NCBI RefSeq assembly: GCF_000382485.1
Contig: NZ_AORY01000005.1
Span: forward strand, 62,001-126,000
DNA from: Sphingomonas sp. Mn802worker
GTDB taxonomy: Bacteria; Pseudomonadota; Alphaproteobacteria; Sphingomonadales; Sphingomonadaceae
Direction: 5' to 3'
Length of the DNA: 64,000 bases
Shown: positions 53,919-62,134 of the stretch, piece after piece
Position numbering within the stretch: the first letter of the stretch is position 1
How the letters are laid out: every line of letters starts with the position of its first letter
The notes under the pieces: generated by a model
Seen by the model: the letters and a program-made list of their open reading frames with translations, nothing else
The model's database searches: none
What the model was told of the DNA's origin: nothing
Translations under genes and position numbers: made by a program

Positions 53919-55175
53919 TCAATGGATAGCGAGAGTTCTGGCAATGGCAGCCTTGCCACGCATCGCGCATTCCACATTGTCCTGCAGCTCGCTGGCCAAC
54001 GCCTGCGTGATCTCACGAGCATGAGGCAACGCGTCACCAAGGGCCGCCAACACCTTGAAGGTGCGTATCGCAACCTCTTCTTCACCCGCACCTTCGCGCA
54101 CGATCGGGGCAAAACCTGCGCGAACCAGCTCTTCGATGGAGGGACGGGGCACGTAGACCGGCGGCAGATCACCGATCGTTTTGGCTGCGTCCGCAGGCAG
54201 TTCGCTCAACGTGCGCAGCAGGGCATTCAAGACCTCGATCGCGGTGCCTGGGTCGTTGGTCGCCGGTGCAAGCGCGCGCCCCGCGATCTCCCCCAGAGCA
54301 ACAAGGCCAAGCCGGGGGTCATGATCAAAGTCGCGGTGCCGCTCGATCGTGAACGCCCCAGCGAGTTCGCGATCGTATTGGTTGTCGCTTCCGACCACGT
54401 GAAATAACGCACGTCCTTTGTGCACCAACGTACCCGGGATGGCCGCGACATGAACGGCGATGCCATGGCGCTGTGACCATGACGACAGATGACCGACGTC
54501 GATGTGCGTCACGTAACCGATTGTCTCGGACAAGACCGGTCGCGCGTCGGCAGGAAGCGGCTCCGCTGGCCTGCCGCCACCATGAGGGTCTTTCGCGAAG
54601 ACCAGCATCGCCGAACGCGCGGCATCCTCTACCCGGTCGATCACGTCCGACATACGTCCGAACGCGGCCAAATGCGCGATCCAGCGCAGCAAGGTCACCA
54701 CAACCAACGCGACAAGGAACACGGTGGCAATCAGCAGCAGCACACGCCCTTGTCCGCCATATAACCGCGTCTGCAGCCCGATAATGCCGACGATGGCGAA
54801 GATGAACGCCCCCAGAAACGTCGACAGCGCGTTCTGCGACATGCGATCGGAGATGAGCAATTGCGTTGCTCGGGGCGTCGCCAGCTGGGTGGCGGACGAA
54901 TATGCGCTGACCATCGCCGTCAGCGAGAAGGTGGTAACCGCCAGCATCGACGAGGCGATGATCTCCAGCACCGTGCCGACCGCGTCCTGGCCGATGTCGC
55001 CGGTAAAATGATAAGGCACCGCGCGTGCGACGATGCCGGCAAAGGCGGCAACAATCACGCTGGCTGCACTGATGAGCGCGGCACGGAACCAGATTTTCCG
55101 AGCGACACGACGGACGAGCCAAACGACGCGAGCTTGGGAAATCATCCCGACTTTTGCTCCCTTTTCCTGCCGCAT
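53919..55175 (-). CDS. DUF2254 family membrane protein
   Basis: A 418-residue membrane protein of DUF2254. An N-terminal pair of spans encloses an extracytoplasmic loop (AVPYHFTGDIGQDAVGTVLE), and AFIFAIVGIIGLQTRL and RVLLLIATVFLVALVVVTLL form the next pair. The long C-terminal cytoplasmic part contains GLVALGEIAGRALAPATNDP, a signature stretch. Full length for the family. AAGG precedes the ATG at 55175; ATG 55145 is the alternative. Function of the family is unknown; it is often described as a predicted membrane protein. It seems monocistronic. Confidence 0.88.
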   Translation of the reverse strand: MRQEKGAKVGMISQARVVWLVRRVARKIWFRAALISAASVIVAAFAGIVARAVPYHFTGDIGQDAVGTVLEIIASSMLAVTTFSLTAMVSAYSSATQLATPRATQLLISDRMSQNALSTFLGAFIFAIVGIIGLQTRLYGGQGRVLLLIATVFLVALVVVTLLRWIAHLAAFGRMSDVIDRVEDAARSAMLVFAKDPHGGGRPAEPLPADARPVLSETIGYVTHIDVGHLSSWSQRHGIAVHVAAIPGTLVHKGRALFHVVGSDNQYDRELAGAFTIERHRDFDHDPRLGLVALGEIAGRALAPATNDPGTAIEVLNALLRTLSELPADAAKTIGDLPPVYVPRPSIEELVRAGFAPIVREGAGEEEVAIRTFKVLAALGDALPHAREITQALASELQDNVECAMRGKAAIARTLAIH

Positions 55176-55325
55176 GTCACCTTAGCAGGCTCCGCTTGAA
55201 GCCGCGGGGCCGCAAAGGCTACAGCCCAAGTGGATGGGTGGGTTCGGCTGGCTTGCATGACCAGCCGCTCGTCCAACAGGTTCTGTTCTTGCCATGTTCA
55301 AACTATCCGAGCGGAAGATGGCCGA

Positions 55326-56180
55326 TCAACGCAAATCCATGAAAACCGCGAGTGCGTTACGCGTGGTGTCGGCGAAACGGTCGTAGACCAGCCGCGCGAT
55401 GGCGGCGATGCCGGGCTGGCGGTCACGCCCCCCGCGCGCGAAGATCGCGATTGCGACGCGGTGGCCGTCTGGCATGGTGATGAACCCGACGTCGTTGGTG
55501 ACGCCGTCAAGCGTGCCGGTCTTGTCCTCGACCGTAGTGCCCGGCGGCAGCAGCGCCCGGATGCGGCGCGTGCCCGTCGAACAACGGCGCATAAGACCAA
55601 ACAGGAACCCGCTGCTGCGCGCTGTCAGTACCGTGGCATCCTCTAGCCTGCTCAACAGCGCAACCATCGCAATCGGCGTCGCGACATCCTTCACATCGGC
55701 CAGGTGACCGCGTTCACGCAGCAGCTGCGCAATGGTCCGGTCGACGCGAATGCCGGCAAAACCGTGCGCGTCCAGCCATTGTTGAACGACACCCGGCCCA
55801 CCCACAGCGGCGAGAAGCTGATCGGCCGCCTGATTATCGCTTCGCACGATCATCAGCTCCATGACGCCGCTCGCCGGACGCCCGGCGACATGGTCGTCGA
55901 GGCTGCGGCGGCCCGCATCGACATCCGCCAAGAAGACGGCGGCGATCGCGAGCTTGACGGTACTTGCCATCGCGAAGGCAATGTCGCCGTTCACCGCAAC
56001 ACTTGCCCCATCGCGAAGATCGAGCGCGGCGACGCCATATTCGCCCGATCGGCCGCCCACCAACGTCCTGAGCTCGTTCTCCAGCGTGACGAGATCGGAC
56101 GAGGTAGCCATCGCCGGCGTCGACAAAAGGCCGATGCCCACGCCAGCAAGGAGGAATCGGAACGGCAAGATGATGCGCAT
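55326..56180 (-). CDS. Class A beta-lactamase-like serine hydrolase lacking the omega-loop Glu
   Basis: A 284-residue penicillin-interacting fold protein with a signal peptide (IILPFRFLLAGVGIGLLSTP, then AMA). Active-site motifs are S73-T-V-K76 (SxxK), S114-D-N116 (SDN) and K220-T-G (KTGT). In class A enzymes the deacylating Glu166 lies in an RxDRxExxLN segment; here that segment reads RVDRTIAQLLRE, with Ile150 in the Glu place and Leu in the Asn170 place. The enzyme may therefore acylate slowly or not turn over beta-lactams. It could be a DD-peptidase-like or binding protein. It is divergent from the GH47-like gene with a 135-nt gap. Confidence 0.85.
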   Translation of the reverse strand: MRIILPFRFLLAGVGIGLLSTPAMATSSDLVTLENELRTLVGGRSGEYGVAALDLRDGASVAVNGDIAFAMASTVKLAIAAVFLADVDAGRRSLDDHVAGRPASGVMELMIVRSDNQAADQLLAAVGGPGVVQQWLDAHGFAGIRVDRTIAQLLRERGHLADVKDVATPIAMVALLSRLEDATVLTARSSGFLFGLMRRCSTGTRRIRALLPPGTTVEDKTGTLDGVTNDVGFITMPDGHRVAIAIFARGGRDRQPGIAAIARLVYDRFADTTRNALAVFMDLR

Positions 56181-56315
56181 GATCGGCTTGGCTCTACGGT
56201 CTCGGCGGACGCCAGACAAATCGGCGCTCGCACGTCTATACCGGGGTCGGGCCCGCACACGATAGACACTTCAGGCCGACGCCGTCATGTGGGAACGTAG
56301 GCGGAGGGCGATCAC

Positions 56316-57704
56316 ATGAACGTGAACAGGCGAACGTTGCTGGGCGTCACTGCCGGACTCGCAGCCGCAGGCCGATCGGACATGGCGGGCGCATGGACGA
56401 GTCCAAACTGGCACGCGCTCGCCAATGACGTCAGAACGCAGATGGCGTGGGCCTGGGATCATTACCGGCAGCGCGCCTGGGGCAAGGACGAAATCAAGCC
56501 GGTCAGCGGCACCTTTTCCAGCTTTCCGCTCAAGACGCGTCATCTGGGTCTCAGCCTGATCGAGGCGCTGGACACGCTGTGGCTAATGGGCCTGGACACG
56601 CAATTCCAGGACGGTGTGGATTGGGTAAAAACCAGCTTCGACCCGAACGTCGATGGCGAGGTGTCGGTGTTCGAGACGTCGATCCGGCTTGTCGGCGGTT
56701 TGCTGTCCGCGCATCTGGCCTGCGGCGATGCCGTCCTTCTCGCCAAGGCACGCGATCTCGCGGACCGGCTGCTGCCAGCGTTCGCAACGCCGACCGGAAT
56801 GCCGTACCGCTTCGTCAACCTGAAGACCGGCTCGGTGCGCGAACCCGTCACCAGCCCCGCGGACATCGCCACCTACCTACCTGAATGGGGTACGCTGAGT
56901 CGCCTGACCGGCGACCCGAGATACGCCGCCGCGGCCCGCCGGGCGATCGTGGCGGTGTTCGATCGCCGATCACGGCTAGATCTGGTGGCGACGAAGATCG
57001 ACGTGCTGACCGGAGAATGGCAGTCGCGTACCGCGACCGTCGGGTCCTATTGCGACAGCTTCTTCGAATATTTGTGGGATAGCTGGCAGCTGTTCGGCGA
57101 TGCCGATTGCAAGCGCATGTACGACGTGTGCACCGCCGCCATTCTGAAGCACCAGCAGGTCTGGAAGGATGGCAACTTCTGGATCGCCGATGTCGATTTC
57201 GAGACTGGCGCGATTGTAAGCACGGAGCAGGACGAACTCGCCTCCTTCTACGGTGGCTTGCTTGCGCAGGGTGGCGCCATTCAGCAAGGCGCTGCGTATA
57301 CCGAAAGCTGGGCCAAGGTGCAGGCTCGATACGGGGTTCTGCCCGAAGGCTACGACTATGCGGCCTCGAAGCCGACGCAGGTCACCAACGCCTTGCGTCC
57401 CGAGCTGATCGACGCAGCGTTCAATCTGTGGCTCATCAATCGTGATCCACGTTGGCGTGAGATCGGGCGCCTGCATTTCGAAGCGATGAAGCGGTGGAAC
57501 AAGGCGCAATTCGGCTACACCGACCTTGCCGACGTGACCGCCTCGCCCAAGCGTCAGGCAGATCACTGTCCGGGTTATTGGTGGTCCGAGCAAATGAAAT
57601 ATTATTATCTGATGTTCTCGGACACGGTGCGATTCGACTATCACGACAATTACCTGTCGACCGAGGGTAACGTGCTGAAAGGCTTCAAACGCGAGCTTGG
57701 TTGA
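56316..57704 (+). CDS. Glycoside hydrolase family 47 (class I alpha-mannosidase-like)
   Basis: A 462-residue protein with the GH47 (alpha/alpha)7-barrel pattern: WAWDHYRQRAWGKDEIKPVS (about 45-64), LSLIEALDTLWLMGL, VFETSIRLVGGLLSAH with the catalytic Glu120, SYCDSFFEYLWDS with Asp247, and ALRPELIDAAF with Glu363. The C-terminal LSTEGNV carries the Ca2+-coordinating Thr449. These are the positions of the three catalytic acids and the metal-site Thr in eukaryotic class I mannosidases. The N-terminus NRRTLLGVTAGLAAAG is a twin-arginine (RRTLLG) signal, suggesting Tat export. GH47 is rare in bacteria. Substrate: alpha-1,2-mannosides are expected from the family, unproven here. Confidence 0.88.
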   Translation: MNVNRRTLLGVTAGLAAAGRSDMAGAWTSPNWHALANDVRTQMAWAWDHYRQRAWGKDEIKPVSGTFSSFPLKTRHLGLSLIEALDTLWLMGLDTQFQDGVDWVKTSFDPNVDGEVSVFETSIRLVGGLLSAHLACGDAVLLAKARDLADRLLPAFATPTGMPYRFVNLKTGSVREPVTSPADIATYLPEWGTLSRLTGDPRYAAAARRAIVAVFDRRSRLDLVATKIDVLTGEWQSRTATVGSYCDSFFEYLWDSWQLFGDADCKRMYDVCTAAILKHQQVWKDGNFWIADVDFETGAIVSTEQDELASFYGGLLAQGGAIQQGAAYTESWAKVQARYGVLPEGYDYAASKPTQVTNALRPELIDAAFNLWLINRDPRWREIGRLHFEAMKRWNKAQFGYTDLADVTASPKRQADHCPGYWWSEQMKYYYLMFSDTVRFDYHDNYLSTEGNVLKGFKRELG

Positions 57705-57726
57705 CGTTTGTTTGAGTGAGCAATCA

Positions 57727-57755
57727 CGCAGCACGCGCTCAAAGCGCGTGCTGCG
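57727..57755. repeat. Perfect 13-bp inverted repeat at the edge of the IS6 remnant
   Basis: CGCAGCACGCGCT (57727-57739) and AGCGCGTGCTGCG (57743-57755) are perfect arms around CAA. It lies 22 nt after the GH47 stop and at the point where IS6 homology on the minus strand ends. No T-tract follows on either strand, so an ordinary Rho-independent terminator is not clear, though the stem could still act as an end signal. Confidence 0.65.
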
Positions 57756-58205
57756 GCTGATGCGCAGGCCGTCGGTGGTGATCGATCGGGCCGAGTCGGG
57801 GTGCTTCATTGCCTTCGTCGCGAAAGCGAGCGCCGCACCCTTGTCGCGCGTTTTGGCGACATAGCTCTCCGGCACCTCGCCCTCGCGGTCGACCGCTCGT
57901 CACGGACAGACCTTTCCGCCGTTCAGCTTCGCGCCCTTCGCGTCCAGGTGCCAGCGCCAGCGACGACAACCACGCATGCGGCTGATCCGCTGGCGCCGGA
58001 TGTCACCTGCGAACAACGAACTGAACTTGTTGCGCCACGGCCGTACCGTCTCATGGCAGATGTCGATCCCACACTCAAACAGCAGGTCCTGTATGTTGCT
58101 CAGGCTCGGCGGACAGCGCATGTACATGAGCACGGCCAGCCGAATCTCCGCAGATGATGAGTTGACGTAGCGCAACGGCGAAGCTGGTTTGCGACCACGG
58201 AGCAT
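57735..58205 (-). pseudogene. IS6 family transposase, truncated and frameshifted
   Basis: On the minus strand the reading frame starts at 58205 (MLRGRKPASPLRY) and shows IS6-type transposase sequence: LLFECGIDICHETVRPWRNK, then IRRQRISRMRGCRRWRWHLD. A frameshift near 57.88-57.90 kb breaks the frame; in the next frame ESYVAKTRDKGAALAFATK and the DDE region ARSITTDGLR continue. Homology stops near 57740, so the last ~90 residues including the final catalytic Glu are missing. Substitutions against the family (for example WHLDAKGAK) fit decay. Neither inverted-repeat end of an IS6 element was recognised. Confidence 0.85.
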
Positions 58206-58274
58206 GCCGTTGCCCGACCCGCCCAGTTACTAGTGGGTGCGTCTGGTGGGACGATGCCTCCATTGTGTGTTCAT

Positions 58275-58470
58275 CCCTCGTACTTGGACGAGGCGAGCTC
58301 GGCGATGATCTTCTGCGCCTCGGCGAATGCCATGTTCGCCGCCGGCACGCTGGCATCAAATCGCGGCCTGCATCAGCACTTCCTTCAGTTCGTCCTGCAT
58401 GAACCCGCCCTGCGACAGCCCGACGCGGACGTGCAGCGCGAACTCCTCCCAGCGCCAGCGCACTGGTGAT
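58275..58470 (-). pseudogene. Remnant of pcaC-like 4-carboxymuconolactone decarboxylase C-terminus
   Basis: On the minus strand one frame reads HVRVGLSQGGFMQDELKEVL (58.38-58.44 kb), the end-region motif of PcaC-type decarboxylases. After a frameshift at an in-frame TGA, a second frame continues VPAANMAFAEAQKIIAELAS to a stop. The N-terminal part is missing: pcaD-like sequence runs directly into it. It is a decayed fragment, not a gene. Confidence 0.7.
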
Positions 58471-58777
58471 CGTCAGCACGATCAACGGACGCGTGCGATC
58501 GTCCAGCGGCACCCCCGCCACCGCCGCCCGCACGACGCCCACGTCCGCTATTACCGCGGCGACATCGTCCGCCGGTATCGCAAGGTGGTAGTCCTCCACC
58601 GGCGTGTCCGACCCGCCATGCTCGCGCGTCGATCCTGAGCAATCGGAACGCAGGGATCAACAACGGCACCGCCGCATCCCACAGCGCCGTATCGGTGCCG
58701 GTCGAGTTGAGCAGCACCAGCACAGGCCGCTCCACCGCGCTGTCCAGCCGCACACCGCTACGCGTCGTGAATGCCAT
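58470..58777 (-). pseudogene. Remnant of pcaD-like 3-oxoadipate enol-lactonase
   Basis: On the minus strand the sequence begins MAFTTRSGVRLD at 58777 and continues VLVLLNSTGTDTALWDAAVP and FRLLRIDAR, as in PcaD alpha/beta hydrolases. A frameshift after DARAW moves homology to another frame, with ADDVAAVIADVGVVRAAVAG, where the nucleophile elbow (normally G-x-S-x-G-G) is already damaged (GVPLDD). The C-terminal half is missing. The frame also fuses to the pcaB-like remnant upstream. Confidence 0.75.
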
Positions 58778-58779
58778 GC

Positions 58780-59045
58780 CGTCAGTCCATCGTCTCCAGC
58801 AGCGCCGCGATAATAGCTCCGCTCTCGCCGATGTCGCCCATTCCGCATCGTGTAGGTTGCGCGTGATCGCGTCCTCATCGATCTCCAGCCCTTTGGTCAC
58901 CTCCGCCAGCGCCACCGCGCTGCCCGAGGCGAGCAGGAACAGTTCCGCCAGCACCGGTGCCTCCACCTGCCAGCCGCCCAGCCCGCGCTCCTGCTCCTAC
59001 GCCTGCGGCAATCGCGCCAGTGCGATCGTGGAGGAGACCGCCGCC
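58780..59045 (-). pseudogene. Remnant of pcaB-like 3-carboxymuconate cycloisomerase C-terminus
   Basis: On the minus strand EQERGLGGWQVEAPVLAELF and LASGSAVALAEVTKGLEIDE match the C-terminal region of PcaB. Just upstream, in the same frame, AVSSTIALARLPQA is followed by a TAG nonsense codon (58999-58997). The rest of the N-terminus cannot be traced. The normal stop is lost, so the frame runs on into the pcaD remnant. Gene order pcaB-pcaD-pcaC matches functional clusters of the protocatechuate branch. Confidence 0.75.
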
Positions 59046-59360
59046 TGATGCGCTGTCCTCTGCCGAGCTTCGGCTGCGCTCGGGGGCACTCACGGACGCG
59101 CCGGTGCCGCGCGTCAGCTTGGCGCTACTGCGCATCGCGCTCGCCTGAGCGCCGCGGGCGCGTGTCCGGGCAGCCTGTCGCTTGAGACGACGCGCACGCC
59201 TGACCAGCTTGCATGCGAAGCACCCAGCACACATCCGCAGTCAGCCCGCATGCGGCTGACACGCAAGCGGCAGGGCTGCGTGCATGCTTAGAGGTGAGAT
59301 GAAGCTGCTAGCCCGCGTGGCACGCGGAAGCTGCAGAAACGACGCGCTATGAGCGCAGCG
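59046..59360. other. Degraded DNA between the pca remnants and tRNA-Ser
   Basis: No gene is seen in these 315 nt. The first part may be unrecognisable pcaB sequence. A stem-forming repeat, GTCAGCC (59240-59246) with GGCTGAC (59254-59260), lies about 100 nt beyond the tRNA 3' end and could end the tRNA transcript, though no T-tract follows. Confidence 0.45.
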
Positions 59361-59451
59361 TGGCGGAGCGGGAGGGATTCGAACCCTCGATACGGTTTTG
59401 CCGTATACTCACTTTCCAGGCGAGCGCCTTCGACCACTCGGCCACCGCTCC
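59361..59451 (-). tRNA. tRNA-Ser (GGA anticodon)
   Basis: On the minus strand a complete 91-nt class II tRNA is visible. Its acceptor is GGAGCGG pairing with CCGCTCC and ends in an encoded CCA (59363-59361). The D-arm has GGCCGAGTGGTCGAAGGC, the anticodon loop CTGGAAAG reads GGA, the long variable arm is GTATACGG...CCGTATC, and the T-loop is GGTTCGAATCC. The long variable arm and anticodon identify serine. It lies next to the decayed pca and IS6 segment. Confidence 0.95.
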
Positions 59452-59538
59452 GCATATCGCTGGGTGGTGTCGCCTACCGGGCGGCGCGCGGTTGTGCAAG
59501 CTGTTGCGTGCTCTGGGGCGCGGGGGCAAGATGCGCCG

Positions 59539-60495
59539 ATGTTGCTCCCCGCCCTTCTCGCACTGTTCGGCGCCGCTTCGGTTGACGCGCCGCCGCCCAG
59601 CCCCGGACAGATCGCGGCGGCAGCGCCCGCGGTCGAGTGGATACCGATCCTGTCAGATGAACTGTTGGTGATGACGCTCGCACCGGCGGCGGGGCAGAAG
59701 GTCGTACGACGTGTCGTCATCCAGTTGATCCCGAGCCCACTGTCCGCCGGATGGGTCGCGAACATCCGACAACTGGTGGCGGCGCACTGGTGGGATGGCA
59801 CCAGCGTCAATCGCGTGCAGGACAATTACGTCGCGCAATGGGGTGATGCGACGGAGAAGAAGCCGCTTCCGCCGGGACTGCGGACGATGACCTCCATCGA
59901 CTATCCAACGCCGTGGCGGTCGCTCGCGTCTGACACCAACGGCCTTGCCAAGCCGATCGCACGTTGGGCCGCGGGAGGACAGTCGCCCGACGTCTATGCA
60001 CCCGCGATCCTGTGGTATCGCGGCTTCCCGCTGGCGAGCGACGCGAAACGCGTGAGCGAGGGGCGACGCGTCTGGCCGGTTCACTGCTACGGCAGTGTCG
60101 GGGTGGGTCGAAATCTGGCGCCCGACACCGGATCGGGTGCCGAACTCTACGCCGTAATCGGGCACGCGCCGCGTCACCTCGATCGCAACATCGCCGTTGT
60201 CGGTCGCGTGATTGCGGGCATGGAGTTCCTGTCAAGCCTCCCGCGTGGCACCGGCGATCTCGGCTTCTACGAGCAGCCGAGCGAGCGTCTTGCGATCACC
60301 AGCGTCCGGTTGGCAAGCGAGCTACCCGCGGCCGAGCGCCCGCATTACGCGTATCTGTCCACCACCGGAGCCACCTGGCCACGCTACGTCGCGGCACGTC
60401 GAAATCGCGAACCGCCGTTCTTCGAGCAGCCGGCGGGTGCGGCGGACGTGTGCAACATTCCCGTGCCGATCAGGACAGAGCGGGCGGAAAAGTAA
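59539..60495 (+). CDS. Peptidylprolyl isomerase, cyclophilin type
   Basis: A 318-residue protein with a short signal-like N-terminus (MLLPALLALFGAASVDA). The cyclophilin core shows GSGAELYAVIGHAPRHLDRN followed by AVVGRVIAGMEFLSSLPRG, equivalent to the conserved catalytic-strand and VFGRV segments, and an N-terminal VVRRVVIQLIPSPLSAGWVA strand. Active-site residues of well-studied cyclophilins (Arg, Phe, His) are only partly conserved by eye. It would assist folding of periplasmic proteins. The start at 59539 lies 88 nt beyond the tRNA on the other strand. Confidence 0.75.
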   Translation: MLLPALLALFGAASVDAPPPSPGQIAAAAPAVEWIPILSDELLVMTLAPAAGQKVVRRVVIQLIPSPLSAGWVANIRQLVAAHWWDGTSVNRVQDNYVAQWGDATEKKPLPPGLRTMTSIDYPTPWRSLASDTNGLAKPIARWAAGGQSPDVYAPAILWYRGFPLASDAKRVSEGRRVWPVHCYGSVGVGRNLAPDTGSGAELYAVIGHAPRHLDRNIAVVGRVIAGMEFLSSLPRGTGDLGFYEQPSERLAITSVRLASELPAAERPHYAYLSTTGATWPRYVAARRNREPPFFEQPAGAADVCNIPVPIRTERAEK

Positions 60496-60572
60496 CGTCG
60501 CCTAGCAGCGATCGACGGCGAGCATCCTTAGCGCGCCCGACGCTTGGGTCGCCAATTAGTCATGCTGTGCGA

Positions 60573-61166
60573 CTAACGCGCCGCCACCCAGCTCGCCACC
60601 TCTGCTGCGACCTGATTAGCCGCCTGATTGAGCGACGCGCCCGCTGAGGCCGCATCGATCGCCGACACCGGCACGCGCGCCTCGAAGCGGCGCTTTTCCA
60701 CCGCGGTCGCGTTCACGCGCGTCAGCGCGGCGTCGTAGATCACCACTGCCTGCCGCGTCGGCGCATCGAGCCCGAACGAACGGAGCTCGCCCGCCAAATT
60801 GCCGCTGGGATCGCTGACCGACTGCGCGGGGCTCAGCACGACGATGTTGGCGCGTGCCGTCAGCGTGTCCGATAGCAGCCGCGCGAACAGGCGGGCGGGC
60901 GGCTCGGTCCATTGCGCATCCTTGACGTAGGCGACGGTGCCCGCGGTCGCCTGCACCGGGACGCGCGCGGTGGCGAGCGCGGTGGAGACCGCCGGCGTCT
61001 GCACCACGATCGAGCGTGCATCGGCGGAGGATTGCGTCCGACCCGGTTGCGGCTGCGCCGTTGCGTTCAGTGTAAGCAGCGAGGGCGGCGGCTTCGCACC
61101 GAAGCTGATGCAGCCCGACAGCGCCAGCGCAGCGGCAATCGGAAATAATCGGAGAGAGTGCTGCAC
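60573..61166 (-). CDS. Mla-associated lipoprotein (PqiC/ABC transport auxiliary type)
   Basis: A 197-residue lipoprotein. The lipobox is LALSGCIS (Cys19). The mature part has VPVQATAGTVAYVKDAQWTE and PPARLFARLLSDTL, the pattern of the PqiC/DUF330-type auxiliary lipoproteins that accompany MCE transporters. It lies 2 nt after the MlaD gene and is the last gene of the mlaE-mlaF-mlaD-lipoprotein operon. Probably outer-membrane anchored, serving as the periplasmic end-point of lipid transfer. Confidence 0.83.
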   Translation of the reverse strand: MQHSLRLFPIAAALALSGCISFGAKPPPSLLTLNATAQPQPGRTQSSADARSIVVQTPAVSTALATARVPVQATAGTVAYVKDAQWTEPPARLFARLLSDTLTARANIVVLSPAQSVSDPSGNLAGELRSFGLDAPTRQAVVIYDAALTRVNATAVEKRRFEARVPVSAIDAASAGASLNQAANQVAAEVASWVAAR

Positions 61167-61168
61167 GC

Positions 61169-62134
61169 TTATTTCCCCTTATAGTCCGGCAGCTTCTGCT
61201 GGCCGATCAGCGAACTTGCTCCGCCCTGCTCAACCCGTTCGGAGATCGCCGACAAGGACGCGGAGGTGACGCGCAGGTCGCGAACCAGCTGGTTGATCTG
61301 CGGGATCGTCTGTTTCGAGAAAGTGGTGAGGCCCGGCCGCGCGTCGCCGATCGCACTGTTGAGCGTGTCCGCGCTCGCCTGCGCCGATTTGATCGCGCCG
61401 TTCAGGTTCTGGATCGTTGGCTGAATGTCATTGGCGAGCACGCCGTTGGTTGTCTGCGCCAGATTGCCGATCTGTTCCGCCGCAACACCCGCCTGCGCGA
61501 TCGCAACGCGCGTCTGCGCCAGCGTGGCGGCGATCTCGGGCCCGCGATCGGCGAGCGCGGCCGACAGCCGGTTGGTGTTGTCGAGGATGCCCGCGATCGA
61601 CGCCTGGTTGCGGTCGGACAACATGCCGGTCAGCCGCTCGGTCAGCGTCGACAACCGCTCGAGCAGCTGCGGCGCGGAATTGAGGATCGCGCCCAGACCG
61701 CCGGTCTTGGTCGGAATCACCGGCTTGCCGAGCGGGCAAACCTTGTTGGGGTCGGGATCTGGGCAGGTGATCGGCGGCTGACCCTTGACCGCGCCATCGA
61801 GGCTGACCGTGCTGGTGCCGGTGAAGCTGCCCTGGATCGTCGCGGTCGTGCCACGCAGCACCGGAATATCCTGTTTCAGGCTGACGCGGACGCGGACATA
61901 TTGCGGATCGGGCTGCCACAGCGAGATCGATTTCACCTGCCCCGCCGGTACGCCAGAGAAGGTCACCGACGATCCCGTCGCCAGCCCATCGACCGACTGA
62001 CGGAAGAAGATATCATACTCATGCTCCTCCGTGCCGCCGAAGCGCGCGATCCACACGGTGAAGATCGCCAGCATCGCCAGCAGGATCAGCACGACGGCAC
62101 CGACGAGGACGTGGTTCGATCGCGTTTCCATCAC
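61169..62134 (-). CDS. mlaD: MlaD family MCE protein
   Basis: A 321-residue protein with one N-terminal membrane span (HVLVGAVVLILLAMLAIFTV) and an MCE domain: SVDGLATGSSVTFSGVPAGQ, then LRGTTATIQGSFTGTSTVSL. The C-terminal half is a long helical coiled-coil region (LSTLTERLTGMLSDRNQAS), longer than enterobacterial MlaD and typical of alphaproteobacteria. It carries phospholipid across the periplasm as a hexameric ring on the permease. The ATG overlaps the MlaF gene end by 4 nt. Confidence 0.92.
   Translation of the reverse strand: MMETRSNHVLVGAVVLILLAMLAIFTVWIARFGGTEEHEYDIFFRQSVDGLATGSSVTFSGVPAGQVKSISLWQPDPQYVRVRVSLKQDIPVLRGTTATIQGSFTGTSTVSLDGAVKGQPPITCPDPDPNKVCPLGKPVIPTKTGGLGAILNSAPQLLERLSTLTERLTGMLSDRNQASIAGILDNTNRLSAALADRGPEIAATLAQTRVAIAQAGVAAEQIGNLAQTTNGVLANDIQPTIQNLNGAIKSAQASADTLNSAIGDARPGLTTFSKQTIPQINQLVRDLRVTSASLSAISERVEQGGASSLIGQQKLPDYKGK

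Noticed and set aside
57727..57755. Hairpin as a CRISPR-type repeat or terminator
   Set aside because: It is a single copy without spacers, and neither strand has a T-tract after it. No CRISPR array was seen anywhere in the window.
59347..59529. Small minus-strand open frame over the tRNA
   Set aside because: It is the tRNA-Ser gene read as protein.
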